From: Bifidobacterium tibiigranuli
GTDB taxonomy: Bacteria > Actinomycetota > Actinomycetes > Actinomycetales > Bifidobacteriaceae
Length of the DNA stretch: 35,569 nt
Assembly: GCF_009371885.1 (NCBI RefSeq)
Contig: NZ_QLZA01000015.1
Location: 1 to 35,569 of the forward strand
Direction of reading: 5' to 3'
Part shown: in pieces, positions 1 to 11,624 of the stretch
Layout: each line of letters opens with the position of its first letter
Numbering within the stretch: position 1 is the first letter of the stretch
Position numbers and translations under genes: made by a program
Notes under the pieces: model-generated
Told to the model about the DNA's origin: nothing
The model's database searches: none
Seen by the model: the letters and a program-made list of their open reading frames with translations, nothing else

Positions 1-1
1 G

Positions 2-70
2 CGCATCAGGCAGGGCCTGGGCTACCAGAGCCCCGACCAGCACCGGCGCTCTCACGGCCTCATGGCATAA
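2..70 (+). CDS. C-terminal tail of an IS3-type transposase (partial)
   Basis: An open frame entering from the left edge ends at a TAA at 68-70. Its last residues read RIRQGLGYQSPDQHRRSHG. The LGYQSP word resembles the end of IS3-family OrfB transposases, where a conserved (S/A)LGY(x)(S/T)P segment follows the last acidic catalytic residue. Only 22 residues are visible, so whether the transposase is intact cannot be judged. No clear terminal inverted repeat was identified just downstream. The family call rests on this short motif alone. Confidence 0.4.
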   Translation, partial: RIRQGLGYQSPDQHRRSHGLMA

Positions 71-122
71 TCACACGCAAGCAACAAAAAGCATCTCCAA
101 CATTCCGTCCGCACCCCCCGTC

Positions 123-179
123 TACTCTGTCTTGTTTACGACAAATACCCGAGATAATAGTCGTAAACAAGACAGAGTA
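123..179. repeat. Perfect 20-bp inverted repeat (ACTCTGTCTTG family)
   Basis: Arms at 123-142 and 160-179 are perfect reverse complements with a 17-nt loop. The outer part reads ACTCTGTCTTG. The same 11-mer recurs in palindromes at 19775-19891, so this belongs to a dispersed family. No T-run follows either arm, so a classic intrinsic terminator is not obvious. Roles as a terminator, a protein-binding site or a mobile palindrome are all open. Confidence 0.85.
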
Positions 180-269
180 ACGCGCTGAGTGGCTGGATAG
201 CCAAGCAGCTGGGCGGAAACTACGCCAAGGGCTTCGGGCCGGGGCTATGCAAGCGTCCGCACGGGTGTC

Positions 270-275
270 TATAAT
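270..275 (+). promoter_or_regulatory. Possible -10 box upstream of rpmE
   Basis: TATAAT stands 74 bases before the rpmE start. The segment about 17 bases upstream has no good -35 match. A frame open from 167 to about 275 encodes [18 protein letters not shown], which faintly resembles the start of DUF1016-type nucleases and may be gene debris. I do not call it a gene. Confidence 0.35.
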
Positions 276-348
276 CTGTAAGGTTCCGGTTCACGCCCGC
301 CATTGGGGCGCGGCGACCCGGGTCCCCGTTTCATCCATAGGAGATATT

Positions 349-561
349 ATGCAGCAGGGTATTCACCCCGACTACCACGCAGTGCAGGTCACCTGCTCGT
401 GCGGCAACACCTTTGTCACCCGCTCCACCGCCAACGGCGATCATATGACCGTTGACGTGTGCTCGAGCTGCCACCCGTTCTACACCGGCAAGCAGAAGAT
501 TCTCGACACCGGCGGCCGCGTCGCTCGCTTCGAGCGTCGCTACGGCAAGAAAGCCAAGTAG
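349..561 (+). CDS. rpmE: 50S ribosomal protein L31
   Basis: This 70-residue protein is L31 of the large ribosomal subunit. It starts [10 protein letters not shown], typical of the family, and carries four cysteines in two pairs (C16/C18 and C38/C41). It is therefore the zinc-binding, C-plus form rather than the zinc-independent form induced under zinc starvation. The lysine- and arginine-rich tail is as expected. An AGGAG sequence ends about 6 bases before the ATG at 349. The frame is open further upstream to 247, but those residues do not resemble L31. A strong hairpin terminator follows, so rpmE is probably its own transcription unit ahead of prfA, a neighbourhood common in actinobacteria. 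Confidence 0.97.
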   Translation: MQQGIHPDYHAVQVTCSCGNTFVTRSTANGDHMTVDVCSSCHPFYTGKQKILDTGGRVARFERRYGKKAK

Positions 562-569
562 CGTTATTG

Positions 570-626
570 CGCCAGTCCTTGCGGGTTTGAATCGTTTCGG
601 CGGTTCGCCCGAGGACTGGCGTTTTT
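570..626 (+). terminator. Rho-independent terminator after rpmE
   Basis: CGCCAGTCCT at 570-579 pairs perfectly with AGGACTGGCG at 612-621 and is followed directly by TTTTT. The long loop contains further complementary bases. It lies 9 bases after the rpmE stop. Confidence 0.85.
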
Positions 627-715
627 GTATCTGGTGGGGTGCAGACTGGCGGCGTATGCGGCAGGTAGCGGCGAGAATGCATATAGGCGATTTTGAACAT
701 ATATAAAGGACAGGC

Positions 716-1798
716 ATGGCAGACGAACAGTTCGCCGCGGCGCAGACCGCGCTGAAGGAATACCGCGACATCGAACAGCAGATGGGCACGGCCGAGGTGG
801 CGGTGAACCCCGATGCGATGCGCAAGCTTGGCCGCCGCCATGCCGAACTCGGCATCATCGTTTCCGCCTATGAGCGCTACCAGCAGATTCACGACGATTT
901 GGAAGCAGCCAAGGAGATGGCTGGCGAAGACGCGGAGTTTGCTGACGAAGCCCAACGTTTGGAGGCCGAGCTGCCCGAGGCGCAGGAGAAGCTGCGTTCG
1001 GCGCTCATTCCGCGCGACCCCGACGACGCCCGTGACACGATTATGCAGATCAAGGCTGGCACCGGCGGCGACGAAGCAGCCCTGTTCGCCGGCGACCTGC
1101 TGCGCATGTACACCCGCTACGCGGAGAAGCGCGGCTGGTCCACGACCATCCAGAGCGAGAACTCGACCGAGCTTGGCGGCGTCAAGGACGTCCAGATGGC
1201 TATCCGTGCCAAGGGCAACCCCGCGCCCGCGGACGGTGTGTGGGCGAGCCTCAAGTACGAAGGCGGCGTGCATCGCGTGCAGCGCATTCCCGTCACCGAA
1301 TCGCAAGGGCGCATCCAGACCTCGGCGGCAGGCGTGATTGTGTTCCCCGAGGCCGACGATGACGATGACGAGATCGAAATCGACCCGAAGGACCTCAAAA
1401 TCGACATTTTCATGAGTTCCGGTCCGGGCGGCCAGTCGGTCAACACCACGTATTCCGCCGTGCGCATGACCCATGTTCCCACCGGCATCGTGGTGAGCAT
1501 GCAGGACGAGAAGTCGCAGATTCAGAACCGTGCGGCGGCGTTGCGCGTGCTCAAATCGCGGCTGCTCGCCATGAAGCACGAGCAGGAGGCCGCCGAGGCC
1601 GCCGATATGCGTCACTCGCAGGTGCGCTCGCTGGACCGTTCGGAGCGCATCCGCACCTACAACTTCCCCGAGAACCGCATCGTCGACCATCGCACGAACT
1701 ACAAGGCCTACAACCTCGATCAGGTGCTTGACGGTGATATCCAAGCCGTGATCGACAGCGATATCCAAGCCGACGAGGCTACGCGGCTGGCGAGCTGA
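716..1798 (+). CDS. prfA: Peptide chain release factor 1 (RF1)
   Basis: RF1 recognises UAA and UAG in the ribosomal A site and triggers hydrolysis of peptidyl-tRNA. At 360 residues it has the normal length. The universal GGQ motif is at residues 238-240 within [17 protein letters not shown]; its glutamine enters the peptidyl-transferase centre. A PVT tripeptide at 192-194 occupies the place of the RF1 stop-codon-reading PxT motif; RF2 would have SPF, so this is RF1. An acidic run (DDDDDE) precedes the GGQ domain. AAAGGA lies about 5 bases before the ATG. The next gene, prmC, encodes the enzyme that methylates the GGQ glutamine; the 40-base gap suggests co-transcription. Confidence 0.97.
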   Translation: MADEQFAAAQTALKEYRDIEQQMGTAEVAVNPDAMRKLGRRHAELGIIVSAYERYQQIHDDLEAAKEMAGEDAEFADEAQRLEAELPEAQEKLRSALIPRDPDDARDTIMQIKAGTGGDEAALFAGDLLRMYTRYAEKRGWSTTIQSENSTELGGVKDVQMAIRAKGNPAPADGVWASLKYEGGVHRVQRIPVTESQGRIQTSAAGVIVFPEADDDDDEIEIDPKDLKIDIFMSSGPGGQSVNTTYSAVRMTHVPTGIVVSMQDEKSQIQNRAAALRVLKSRLLAMKHEQEAAEAADMRHSQVRSLDRSERIRTYNFPENRIVDHRTNYKAYNLDQVLDGDIQAVIDSDIQADEATRLAS

Positions 1799-1838
1799 GC
1801 CGGTTGCTGGCTTGCGAACATGCCGCAAAGGAGTTGCT

Positions 1839-2948
1839 ATGAGCCGCTGTGACGAGCCCTTTGCGGCGTCGGATGCCGCGTCGGATATGGCGGTTGGTTT
1901 GGTGCCGAAGCGCATGCCTGCTGGTCAATCCGGCGATGCCGCTCACGATTCTCACGCCTTATTCGGGCAGCTACGCGCCGCTGCCGAAACGCTGCGCACA
2001 GCTGGGGTGGATGCGCCCCAGGTTGACGCCAAGCTGCTGATGGCATGCGCGTACGGCGTGGAGCTCCACGATATCGACAAGGCGATGCTGCTTGGTCGTG
2101 AGCTGCCTGGTCGTGGGAAGCCTGATGACGCGCAGGCTGCAGGCCGTTTCAAGACCATGCTCGCTCGCCGGGCTGCTCGCGAGCCATTGCAATACATCAC
2201 CGGACATGCCCCCTTCCGCTTTCTCGATCTTGCCGTCGGCCCGGGCGTGTTCATCCCCAGACCGGAAACCGAAAGCGTGGTGCAGGCCGCGCTCGATTGG
2301 CTGAGCGGGCAGGGGATTGCGCAGCCACGAATAGTCGATCTGTGCGCGGGCAGCGGGGCCATCGGGTTGTCTATCGCAACTGAGCTGCCTGGATCGCAGG
2401 TCTGGGCGGTCGAGCGTTCGCCGCAGGCGCTCGCTTGGACTCGCCGCAACCGTGACGCTATTCTGGGTGATGCTGGGTTAAGAGTTGCAAGCAGCACGAC
2501 ACAGAACAATCTGACGCCGGATGATGCTGCATCGGGCGACTCGAACGTTGATGACACGCCTTCAGTGGTTCGCAATCATCGGTACCACCTCATCCAGGGC
2601 GACGCGACGGATGCCACGATGCTGGCCGAACTCGACAGAACCATCGATGCTGTGGTCACGAACCCGCCATATGTGCCGCTTTCGCAGATTCCCGAGCAGC
2701 CCGAAGTGCGCGAGCATGACCCGGATATGGCGCTGTACGGCGGTTCCGACGATGGCTTGGCAATCCCGATTGCGATACTCGCCCGTTCGGCCGCGCTATT
2801 GCGACACGGCGGCCTGCTGGTGATGGAGCACGACATCTCCCAAGGCCAGCCGCTGGTCGAATGTGCTCTGCACAACGGCTTCGAAACGGCCCGCACCGGC
2901 AATGATCTGACCGGACGCCCAAGATGCCTCTTCGCGATACGCGGCTGA
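1839..2948 (+). CDS. prmC: Peptide chain release factor N5-glutamine methyltransferase
   Basis: PrmC uses S-adenosylmethionine to methylate the glutamine of the GGQ motif in RF1 and RF2, raising termination efficiency. The Rossmann SAM motif DLCAGSGAIGLS is at about 167-178, the family-specific PRPETE at 140-145, and the catalytic NPPY at 275-278. I start at the ATG at 1839 because AAAGGAG lies just upstream; an in-frame TTG at 1812 is weaker. At 369 residues it is longer than the usual 280 or so. The extra length comes from a 40-residue serine/alanine/aspartate-rich N-terminus and an unusual polar insert at about 213-248, between the SAM motif and NPPY. Both look like low-complexity loops and should not remove activity. 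Confidence 0.95.
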   Translation: MSRCDEPFAASDAASDMAVGLVPKRMPAGQSGDAAHDSHALFGQLRAAAETLRTAGVDAPQVDAKLLMACAYGVELHDIDKAMLLGRELPGRGKPDDAQAAGRFKTMLARRAAREPLQYITGHAPFRFLDLAVGPGVFIPRPETESVVQAALDWLSGQGIAQPRIVDLCAGSGAIGLSIATELPGSQVWAVERSPQALAWTRRNRDAILGDAGLRVASSTTQNNLTPDDAASGDSNVDDTPSVVRNHRYHLIQGDATDATMLAELDRTIDAVVTNPPYVPLSQIPEQPEVREHDPDMALYGGSDDGLAIPIAILARSAALLRHGGLLVMEHDISQGQPLVECALHNGFETARTGNDLTGRPRCLFAIRG

Positions 2949-2970
2949 GTGTTTGATGACTGTGGCGGTT

Positions 2971-3084
2971 CTAGTACAAACGTCACTCAAAATAAGGGTT
3001 TTGCGTGACAAATGTACGAGTAGCTGGCGGTTCTGGTACTTTCGTCACGCAAATATGCCCGTTTGCGTGACGAAAGTACTAGAA
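2971..3084. repeat. Two related inverted repeats in tandem
   Basis: The second hairpin (arms 3031-3053 and 3062-3084) has a 23-bp stem with one mismatch and an 8-nt loop. The first (2971-2992 and 2999-3020) is a degraded relative sharing GTAC and TTGCGTGAC words. There is no T-run. They fill most of the gap between prmC and the Sua5 gene, which point the same way. Confidence 0.8.
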
Positions 3085-3169
3085 GTAGTCAGCCTTCGCG
3101 CTGGGGTCGCTTGGACACGTCGCGGCGCAATGGTGCAATGGGTGGTTGATACGAGTTCAGGGAGGTTCT

Positions 3170-3825
3170 ATGAGCGAGATTCGTGCCATCACCGACGAGT
3201 CGCTGGCGCTGGCGTCCGATATCGTGCGCCGAGGCGGGCTTGTCGTCATACCCACCGACACGGTGTACGGCGTGGCGTGCGACCCCTTCAACGCCGAGGC
3301 CATCGCTAAGATATACGGAGCCAAGCGGCGCCCGCGATACAAGGCGCTGCAGATTATTCTCTCCTCGGTTGATGAGCTGGATGGGCTCAGACTGTATTTG
3401 CCTGCGCCGCTCAACCGCCTGGCTGCCGCCTTCCTGCCCGGCGCGTTCTCGCCGATCGCGCAGGCCGATGACGGCAGCACTTTGGGCACGCTGCGCACCG
3501 AGTCGAACGGCAAGCGCACCCAGGCCATCCGCATCCCCAACTCGGCGGTCTCGCTTCGCATTCTCAAGGCTATCGGCCCGGTGGCCGCCTCAAGCGCGAA
3601 CCGTTCGGGCGGCGAAAGTCCGCAGACGGCGCAGGAAGCATACGAGGCCTTGGGAAGCGACGTCGAGCTGTACCTGGACGGCGGCGCGACGCAAGGCCAT
3701 ATCGCCAGCACCGTCGTGGCAGCCGACCCGCAGGAGCGCGACGGCATCGCCATCATCCGCGAAGGCATGATTCCGGCAGCCGCGATTCGTGCGGCGCTGA
3801 CCATCAACGGCGGGGGATTGGGCGC

Positions 3826-3829
<4 letters not shown>
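3170..3829 (+). CDS. Sua5/YciO/YrdC family threonylcarbamoyl-AMP synthase
   Basis: This 219-residue protein has the YrdC fold signature: a DTVYGVACDP segment near residue 33, KRRPRYKALQI near 52, and SSANRSGGESP near 143. Family members make threonylcarbamoyl-AMP from threonine, bicarbonate and ATP for the t6A modification of ANN-decoding tRNAs. It has the length of the short YwlC/TsaC form, without a separate Sua5 domain. The ATG at 3170 is chosen because GGAGG lies 5 bases upstream; a TTG at 3146 has no such site. Its stop overlaps the GTG of the next gene (GTGA), so the two are translationally coupled. Downstream of prfA-prmC this is a conserved actinobacterial arrangement. Confidence 0.93.
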
Positions 3830-6829
<3,000 letters not shown>

Positions 6830-6850
6830 GACCGAGGCTGATACTGGGCT

Positions 6851-6898
6851 GATTCGTGCGTGGCAACGGTAGTGGTAACAGTATGAAACGCACGAATC
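6851..6898. repeat. 11-bp inverted repeat with a 26-nt loop
   Basis: GATTCGTGCGT at 6851-6861 pairs perfectly with ACGCACGAATC at 6888-6898. It lies just after guaB and just before a longer palindrome. No T-run is seen. Confidence 0.6.
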
Positions 6899-6922
6899 CG
6901 TTCACTATCGAGTATGCAGACG

Positions 6923-6983
6923 GCGCTACTGGGTGTATTGCTGCGTTTTATGTGCTGAAACGCAGCAATACACCCAGTAGCGC
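6923..6983. repeat. Perfect 26-bp inverted repeat between guaB and orn
   Basis: Arms at 6923-6948 and 6958-6983 are exact reverse complements with a 9-nt loop. This is the longest perfect stem in the window. It has no T-run on either side. Both flanking genes point right, so it is either an unconventional terminator for guaB or a binding site. Confidence 0.85.
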
Positions 6984-7069
6984 TCAGTATTCACATGTGC
7001 GTGCGGGGCGCACGGTCGCGCTGATGCGGTAGCGTTATGGATTCGGTAGTTCGAGGAAAGGCGGCCGGC

Positions 7070-7777
7070 ATGGCTCAAGGCAACGATGATCTGACATTCA
7101 CACCCGAGGAATCGCGGATGATATGGATTGACTGCGAGATGACGGGGCTCGACATCTTCCACGACGAGCTGTGCGAGGTCTCGGTCGTGCCTACCGATTT
7201 CAATCTCAAAGTCCTCGATCAGGGCATCGACCTCGTGATTAAGCCTTCTGACGTGGCAGTCGGCCAAATGAATGATTTCGTGCGGCATATGCATACCTCC
7301 TCCGGTCTGGTGGACGAGTGGAATGCCTCCGGTCTGAGTCTGGACGAGGCGCAGCGGCAGGTCGTCGACTACGTCAAGCGCTTCCTGCCCGAGCACGGCA
7401 AGGCGCATCTGGCCGGCAATTCAGTCGGCTCCGACAAGAAGTTCCTCGACCGCTTCATGCCTGATCTCATGGCACAGCTGCACTACCGGGTGATCGACGT
7501 GAGCACGCTCAAGGAGCTGTCCCGCCGCTGGTACCCGAGTTCCTACAACAACAAGCCGGCCAAGCATGGCGGGCATCGCGCGCTGGCCGACATCATCGAA
7601 TCGATTGATGAGCTGCGCTACTACCGCGAGATGTTCTTCGTGCCGTCGCCAGGCCCTGATGACGCGCAGGCCGCTGCCGGCGCCGCGCGCATCGAGACCA
7701 CTAGTCTGCTGCGCGACTACGAGGCGCAGGGCCAGCCGGTCGAGGATCCGGATCACGCGCAGAAGCCTGATTACTGA
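7070..7777 (+). CDS. orn: Oligoribonuclease
   Basis: Orn is a 3'-to-5' exoribonuclease of the DEDDh family that finishes RNA decay by degrading dinucleotides and very short oligoribonucleotides, including pGpG from cyclic di-GMP turnover. The four acidic residues and the histidine are all visible: D21 and E23 in WIDCEMTG, D122 in [14 protein letters not shown]169 and D174 in [11 protein letters not shown] start at the ATG at 7070 because GAGGAAAGG precedes it by a good distance; an ATG at 7037 lacks a site. At 235 residues it is somewhat longer than the usual 180-200, due to a C-terminal tail after about residue 190. Confidence 0.94.
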   Translation: MAQGNDDLTFTPEESRMIWIDCEMTGLDIFHDELCEVSVVPTDFNLKVLDQGIDLVIKPSDVAVGQMNDFVRHMHTSSGLVDEWNASGLSLDEAQRQVVDYVKRFLPEHGKAHLAGNSVGSDKKFLDRFMPDLMAQLHYRVIDVSTLKELSRRWYPSSYNNKPAKHGGHRALADIIESIDELRYYREMFFVPSPGPDDAQAAAGAARIETTSLLRDYEAQGQPVEDPDHAQKPDY

Positions 7778-7919
7778 TCTGTAAGTTTGCATATGTCGGC
7801 GGCGCTGTGACTAGATACCGCTGAATGAATGCTGCTGAGTAAACGAATCCGAACGAATGCTGCCGAATAACGCAGCTGAACGTTGATAATTGAACCCTGA
7901 TAAGAGCTGAGAGGAACGT

Positions 7920-8834
7920 ATGAACGCTGCTGACTGGACCACGATTGCCCCGGGTCCCCACGATATCCGACTCGTCGTCGCCGACATGGACGGTACGCTG
8001 CTTGATGGCGAAAGCCGGATTCCAGAAGGCTTCTGGGAGCGTTTGGGCCGGATGGAGCAGCTTGGCGTGCGCTTCGTGCCCGCCTCCGGCCGCCAGTATG
8101 CCACGCTGACAAGCATGTTCGGTGCGGCGATGCCCGATGGCTCGTATATCGCGGAGAACGGCAACCTGGTCGTCGCAGATGGCGAGATCACCTCGGTTTC
8201 CGGGATTGAGCACGGGGCCGTCAGCCGCATCATCGACGTGGTGATGGCAAACGGGCAGACGAGCCATGCTGCTTCCGACGGCTCTAGCGCTGACGCCTCC
8301 GATTCTGCGGATGCTGCTTCCGATTCCGATGCTGCTTCCGCTTTTGACATCGGCCTCGTGCTCTGCGCAGCCGAGGGCGCCTACGTCACGCGCCATGACC
8401 CCGATTTCCTCGCCGAATGCCGCAAATACTATGCCAAGCTCACCGTCGTGGACGACCTGCACAGCATCACCGAGGATATCTTGAAGGCTGCGATCTTCGA
8501 TTTCGGCCCCTCGCAGCCGATGGCGGATGCGCTGCTTTCCGGCTTCACCAAGGAGCTGCAAGTGGTCGTCTCCGGCGCGCACTGGGTCGATATCATGAAT
8601 CTGGGCACCGATAAGCGCCGCGGCGTGGTGGCACTGCAGGAGCATTTTGGCATCACACCTGCGCAGACGGCCGTATTCGGCGATTATCTCAACGATCTGG
8701 AAATGCTTGACGCGGGGGAGTGGTCCTTCGCCATGAGCAACGCGCACCCCGATCTCAAGGAGGCTGCGCACTATATCGCGCCCGCGAACACCGAATACGG
8801 CGTGCTACAGGTGCTCGATCGGCTGCTGGGCTGA
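7920..8834 (+). CDS. Cof-type HAD-superfamily phosphatase
   Basis: This cytosolic haloacid-dehalogenase hydrolase likely dephosphorylates small sugar phosphates or cofactors such as flavin or pyridoxal phosphates; the substrate cannot be read from sequence. Motif I is DMDGT at 22-26 with nucleophile D22 and acid D24. Motif III lysine is in DKRRGV near 231-236, and motif IV is GDYLNDLEML near 254-263, with the Cof-type cap between. Residues about 115-142 are a striking Ser/Ala/Asp repeat-like insert (SADASDSADAASDSDAAS) in the cap region, which normal relatives lack. GAGAGGAA precedes the ATG. The 142-base gap before the gene shows no other clear feature. Confidence 0.9.
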   Translation: MNAADWTTIAPGPHDIRLVVADMDGTLLDGESRIPEGFWERLGRMEQLGVRFVPASGRQYATLTSMFGAAMPDGSYIAENGNLVVADGEITSVSGIEHGAVSRIIDVVMANGQTSHAASDGSSADASDSADAASDSDAASAFDIGLVLCAAEGAYVTRHDPDFLAECRKYYAKLTVVDDLHSITEDILKAAIFDFGPSQPMADALLSGFTKELQVVVSGAHWVDIMNLGTDKRRGVVALQEHFGITPAQTAVFGDYLNDLEMLDAGEWSFAMSNAHPDLKEAAHYIAPANTEYGVLQVLDRLLG

Positions 8835-8877
8835 TTCGCGCAGGTCACGTGGCGCGGCACGGATAGGTAGGGGAAAT

Positions 8878-10290
8878 ATGAAGCAGGCTGATGCGCTGGC
8901 GATTCTGAACGCCGGTGCGAACGTGTTCATCACCGGTGCGCCGGGAGTCGGCAAGACCTATGTGCTCAACCAGTTCATCGCCCATGCGCGCGCCGAGGGC
9001 GCGAACGTGGCGGTGACCGCCTCCACCGGCATCGCCTCCACGCATATCAACGGCCAGACCATCCACTCCTGGAGCGGTGTGGGGGTTTCGACCGCGCTCA
9101 CGCAGAACCTCCTCAAACAGATTCGTTCGCGCCGCAAGCGCAAGATCGAAGCCACCGACGTCCTCATCATCGATGAGGTCTCGATGCTGCACGCCTGGCT
9201 TTTCGACATGGTCGATCAGGTCTGCCGGGCGCTGCGGCATAGTCCGGAACCCTTCGGCGGCTTGCAGGTCGTGCTTTCCGGCGATTTCTTCCAGCTGCCG
9301 CCAGTGAGCAGGTCGGGCAGGAACAACGACCTGATTACGCCAAGTCCGGAATTCCTCGAAGCCCGGGAGCGCTATACACGCGCCGGACGAAACCCCGAAG
9401 GCTTCATCACCGAATCGCTGGTCTGGGATGAACTCAACCCCGTCATCGCTTACCTCACCGAGCAGCATCGCCAGGACGACGGCCAGCTGCTCACCGTGCT
9501 CACCGATATCCGCGAGGGCGGGGTGTCGCAGGAGGACCATGACGTGCTGGCGGGGCGGCTGGGAACCCAGCCCCAGCCCGGCGAAGTGGCGGTTCACCTG
9601 TTCCCGGTCAACAAGCAGGCCGACAGCCTCAACGACTTGCAGTTGTCCCGCATCGCCGAGCCGACGCATGAGTATTTCGCTGAATCCGCAGGCGAGGCGC
9701 GACTGGTCAGCCGGCTCAAGAAGAACATGCTGGCCCCGGAGCATTTGGAGCTCAAAACGGGCGCGGCAGTCATGGCGCTGCGCAACGACACGGATCACCA
9801 GTATGTGAACGGTTCGATCGGCACCGTGCGCGGCTTCGCGAGCGAAGCCAAAGGCGGCTGGCCCATCGTCGAATTCGAGAACGGCAACACCGTCACCATG
9901 AAGCAGGCCTCGTGGGAGATGATGGACGGCGAAACGGTTCTGGCCTCGGTCAAGCAGGTGCCGCTGCGCTGCGCCTGGGCCATCACCATCCACAAATCCC
10001 AAGGTATGACGCTCGACCGGGCGGTTATGGATTTGCGCCGCACCTTCGCCCCTGGCATGGGCTATGTGGCGCTGTCTCGTGTCGAAAACCTCGACGGGCT
10101 GTATCTTGGCGGCATTAACGAGCGGGCGTTCCTCGTCTCTCCGGATGCGGTGTTCCTCGACGGCCAGCTGCGCGACAACTCCAAGGCGGCCAGCGCCATG
10201 CTGCGCGATGAAGGCACCGGGGCCTTCACCAAGCGTGCTGCCGGGCAGAGCGCGGGCGACGACGAATTCATGCAGGACGAGCTGTTCTAG
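8878..10290 (+). CDS. PIF1-like DNA helicase (SF1B)
   Basis: This 470-residue ATPase resembles the PIF1/RecD2-type superfamily-1B 5'-to-3' helicases, which unwind DNA at replication barriers and D-loops. Walker A is GAPGVGKT at 20-27, motif Ia TASTGIAS near 48-55, Walker B IIDEVSM at 98-104, and motif III GDFFQLPPV near 137-146. The C-terminal HKSQGMTLDRAVMDL and YVALSRVENLDGLYL motifs are the diagnostic PIF1 motifs V-VI. GGGGAA precedes the ATG at 8878. No extra nuclease or primase domain is present. It stands alone between the HAD gene and a small membrane protein and may share the HAD transcript, given the 43-base gap. Confidence 0.88.
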   Translation: MKQADALAILNAGANVFITGAPGVGKTYVLNQFIAHARAEGANVAVTASTGIASTHINGQTIHSWSGVGVSTALTQNLLKQIRSRRKRKIEATDVLIIDEVSMLHAWLFDMVDQVCRALRHSPEPFGGLQVVLSGDFFQLPPVSRSGRNNDLITPSPEFLEARERYTRAGRNPEGFITESLVWDELNPVIAYLTEQHRQDDGQLLTVLTDIREGGVSQEDHDVLAGRLGTQPQPGEVAVHLFPVNKQADSLNDLQLSRIAEPTHEYFAESAGEARLVSRLKKNMLAPEHLELKTGAAVMALRNDTDHQYVNGSIGTVRGFASEAKGGWPIVEFENGNTVTMKQASWEMMDGETVLASVKQVPLRCAWAITIHKSQGMTLDRAVMDLRRTFAPGMGYVALSRVENLDGLYLGGINERAFLVSPDAVFLDGQLRDNSKAASAMLRDEGTGAFTKRAAGQSAGDDEFMQDELF

Positions 10291-10498
10291 CCGCGAGCCG
10301 GTAATTGGACAAGCGGATTGGCGGCGAAGCCGTAGTTTTGCCTGTCAGACTTTATTCGCCAGACTTCACCCGTTAAAGAAAAAATCCTGAGCAGGCGCGG
10401 CAAGGCCGAGTAGGATGGAAACTGACGATTCGAACGATTTGCGCCCTGCATCAACGACGATGCATGGATGGCAGACCGTGCGGGACAAGGAGGTTGTC

Positions 10499-10954
10499 AT
10501 GAAGCGTTGGATGGTTATCTGCTCGGCATGCGGTGTGGCGGTGTTGTTCGCAGCGTTCCTGCTTCTGCAATCGGCACCGGTTTTTCTCATTGGCACCATC
10601 AAGCTCACCGACATATTCACCATCGTGGGCGGGCTGCTGTTCATTATCCCGATCTACATGGATTCGGTGCGGCGCAAGGATGACGCGGGTGCGGCCCATC
10701 GCGTGGTATGGAGCACTATCCCGCCGATTGGCATGATCGTCGTATGCTTCGGCATCCTCCTGCCGAACAGCCTGACGGTATTCGGCGTGGTCGAGTGGGC
10801 GGATGTGCTGTATCTGCTCGGCACGATCATGATGCTGCCGATTTTCCTCTACCCGATTCTCGACCCGCGCGCCATCGAGGTCGAGGAGCAGATCGACGAG
10901 GAAATCGCCGAAGAGCATGCCGAATCAACACAGCCAAAAAGTCGCGCTAGCTAA
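10499..10954 (+). CDS. Small membrane protein of unknown function
   Basis: I do not recognise this family. From the ATG at 10499, chosen for the AAGGAGG just upstream, it has 151 residues. Four hydrophobic segments are visible at about 4-26, 35-55, 73-93 and 99-118. After the last, a highly acidic cytoplasmic tail (EVEEQIDEEIAEEHAE) follows. A possible -10 box TAGGAT lies at 10411-10416, giving a 5' leader of about 75 bases. The 208-base gap after the helicase holds no other gene. It converges with the OsmC gene, with a hairpin between. Confidence 0.6.
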   Translation: MKRWMVICSACGVAVLFAAFLLLQSAPVFLIGTIKLTDIFTIVGGLLFIIPIYMDSVRRKDDAGAAHRVVWSTIPPIGMIVVCFGILLPNSLTVFGVVEWADVLYLLGTIMMLPIFLYPILDPRAIEVEEQIDEEIAEEHAESTQPKSRAS

Positions 10955-10968
10955 GTGCCGCCGCAGTT

Positions 10969-11008
10969 TGGCTCGCACTTTTAGTATTCAAGCGAAAAGT
11001 GCGAGCCA
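10969..11008. terminator. Bidirectional hairpin between convergent genes
   Basis: TGGCTCGCACTTTT at 10969-10982 pairs perfectly with AAAAGTGCGAGCCA at 10995-11008 across a 12-nt loop. The T-run at the stem base on one strand and the A-run on the other fit a two-way terminator. The right arm is identical to 13913-13926. Confidence 0.7.
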
Positions 11009-11016
11009 GAAAGGCG

Positions 11017-11430
11017 TTACTTGCGCACGGTGACGCTCATGCGCACCGGCGTCTCCTGCTCATAGGTATGCATCACGGTGCAGCTCTTTTCGATGTGGCG
11101 GGTGACGCGCTCCTTGAGCTTGGCCGCGTCCTCCTCGCTCAAATCGGCGTCTGTGGCGTCGACGACGACCTGCTCGCTGAAGTTGAGATAGGAATCGCTG
11201 GCGTCATCATAGGTACCGTCCGCAACGATTTTCGCGCCCTTGCCTTCGCCGAGCGCATGCTCGATTGCGAACTGGCTGGACAGCGCGCCGCACGCGGCCA
11301 GCGCCACCTTCATAAGGTCGCCGGGGGAGAACTGGCCCTTGCCCTTGCCGAATTTGATGTGCGCGCCCTCATCGCTGAATGCGTCCCACGAGCCGTCCTT
11401 GTTGCGCTCCACCCATAGCCTTTTGCCCAT
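11017..11430 (-). CDS. OsmC-family peroxiredoxin-like protein
   Basis: OsmC/Ohr proteins reduce organic hydroperoxides with two cysteines. This 137-residue protein has the two expected positions: C47 in [10 protein letters not shown] and C117 in [11 protein letters not shown]. The [13 protein letters not shown] segment is typical of the OsmC branch. GGAGG stands before the ATG. In its leader a 6-bp hairpin (GACGCG-GTAT-CGCGTC, 11456-11471) sits between a possible minus-strand TAGATT -10 box at 11482-11487 and the ribosome site. It is divergent from thyA, and the two promoters share the 194-base gap. Because bifidobacteria lack catalase, a thiol peroxidase of this kind would fit oxidative-stress defence (inference). 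Confidence 0.88.
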   Translation of the reverse strand: MGKRLWVERNKDGSWDAFSDEGAHIKFGKGKGQFSPGDLMKVALAACGALSSQFAIEHALGEGKGAKIVADGTYDDASDSYLNFSEQVVVDATDADLSEEDAAKLKERVTRHIEKSCTVMHTYEQETPVRMSVTVRK

Positions 11431-11611
11431 ATCGTCCTCCTGAGGTCGTTATTTCGACGCGGTATCGCGTCTGCACAGCCCAATCTAGCGCGGCATCGCG
11501 TCATCGGGGCCGAGTCGCTTCTCAGCGAAACCGGACGCAGGGCAGTACTGAACGGCGCGCCGGAGGAATATGCCAGCCGCGAGGCGATGGCGCGCCAAGA
11601 ACGGTTTCGAT

Positions 11612-11617
11612 TAGACT
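11612..11617 (+). promoter_or_regulatory. -10 box (TAGACT) directly before thyA
   Basis: TAGACT ends 7 bases before the thyA ATG at 11625 with no ribosome site between, so the mRNA probably starts at or next to the ATG. I see no convincing -35. The same hexamer occupies the same place before the gene at 17033-17776. Confidence 0.45.
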
Positions 11618-11624
11618 GGTGCGC

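Noticed and set aside
416..1915. Long minus-strand frame opposite prfA
   Set aside because: Antisense to a certain gene, with no family motif and composition typical of a shadow.
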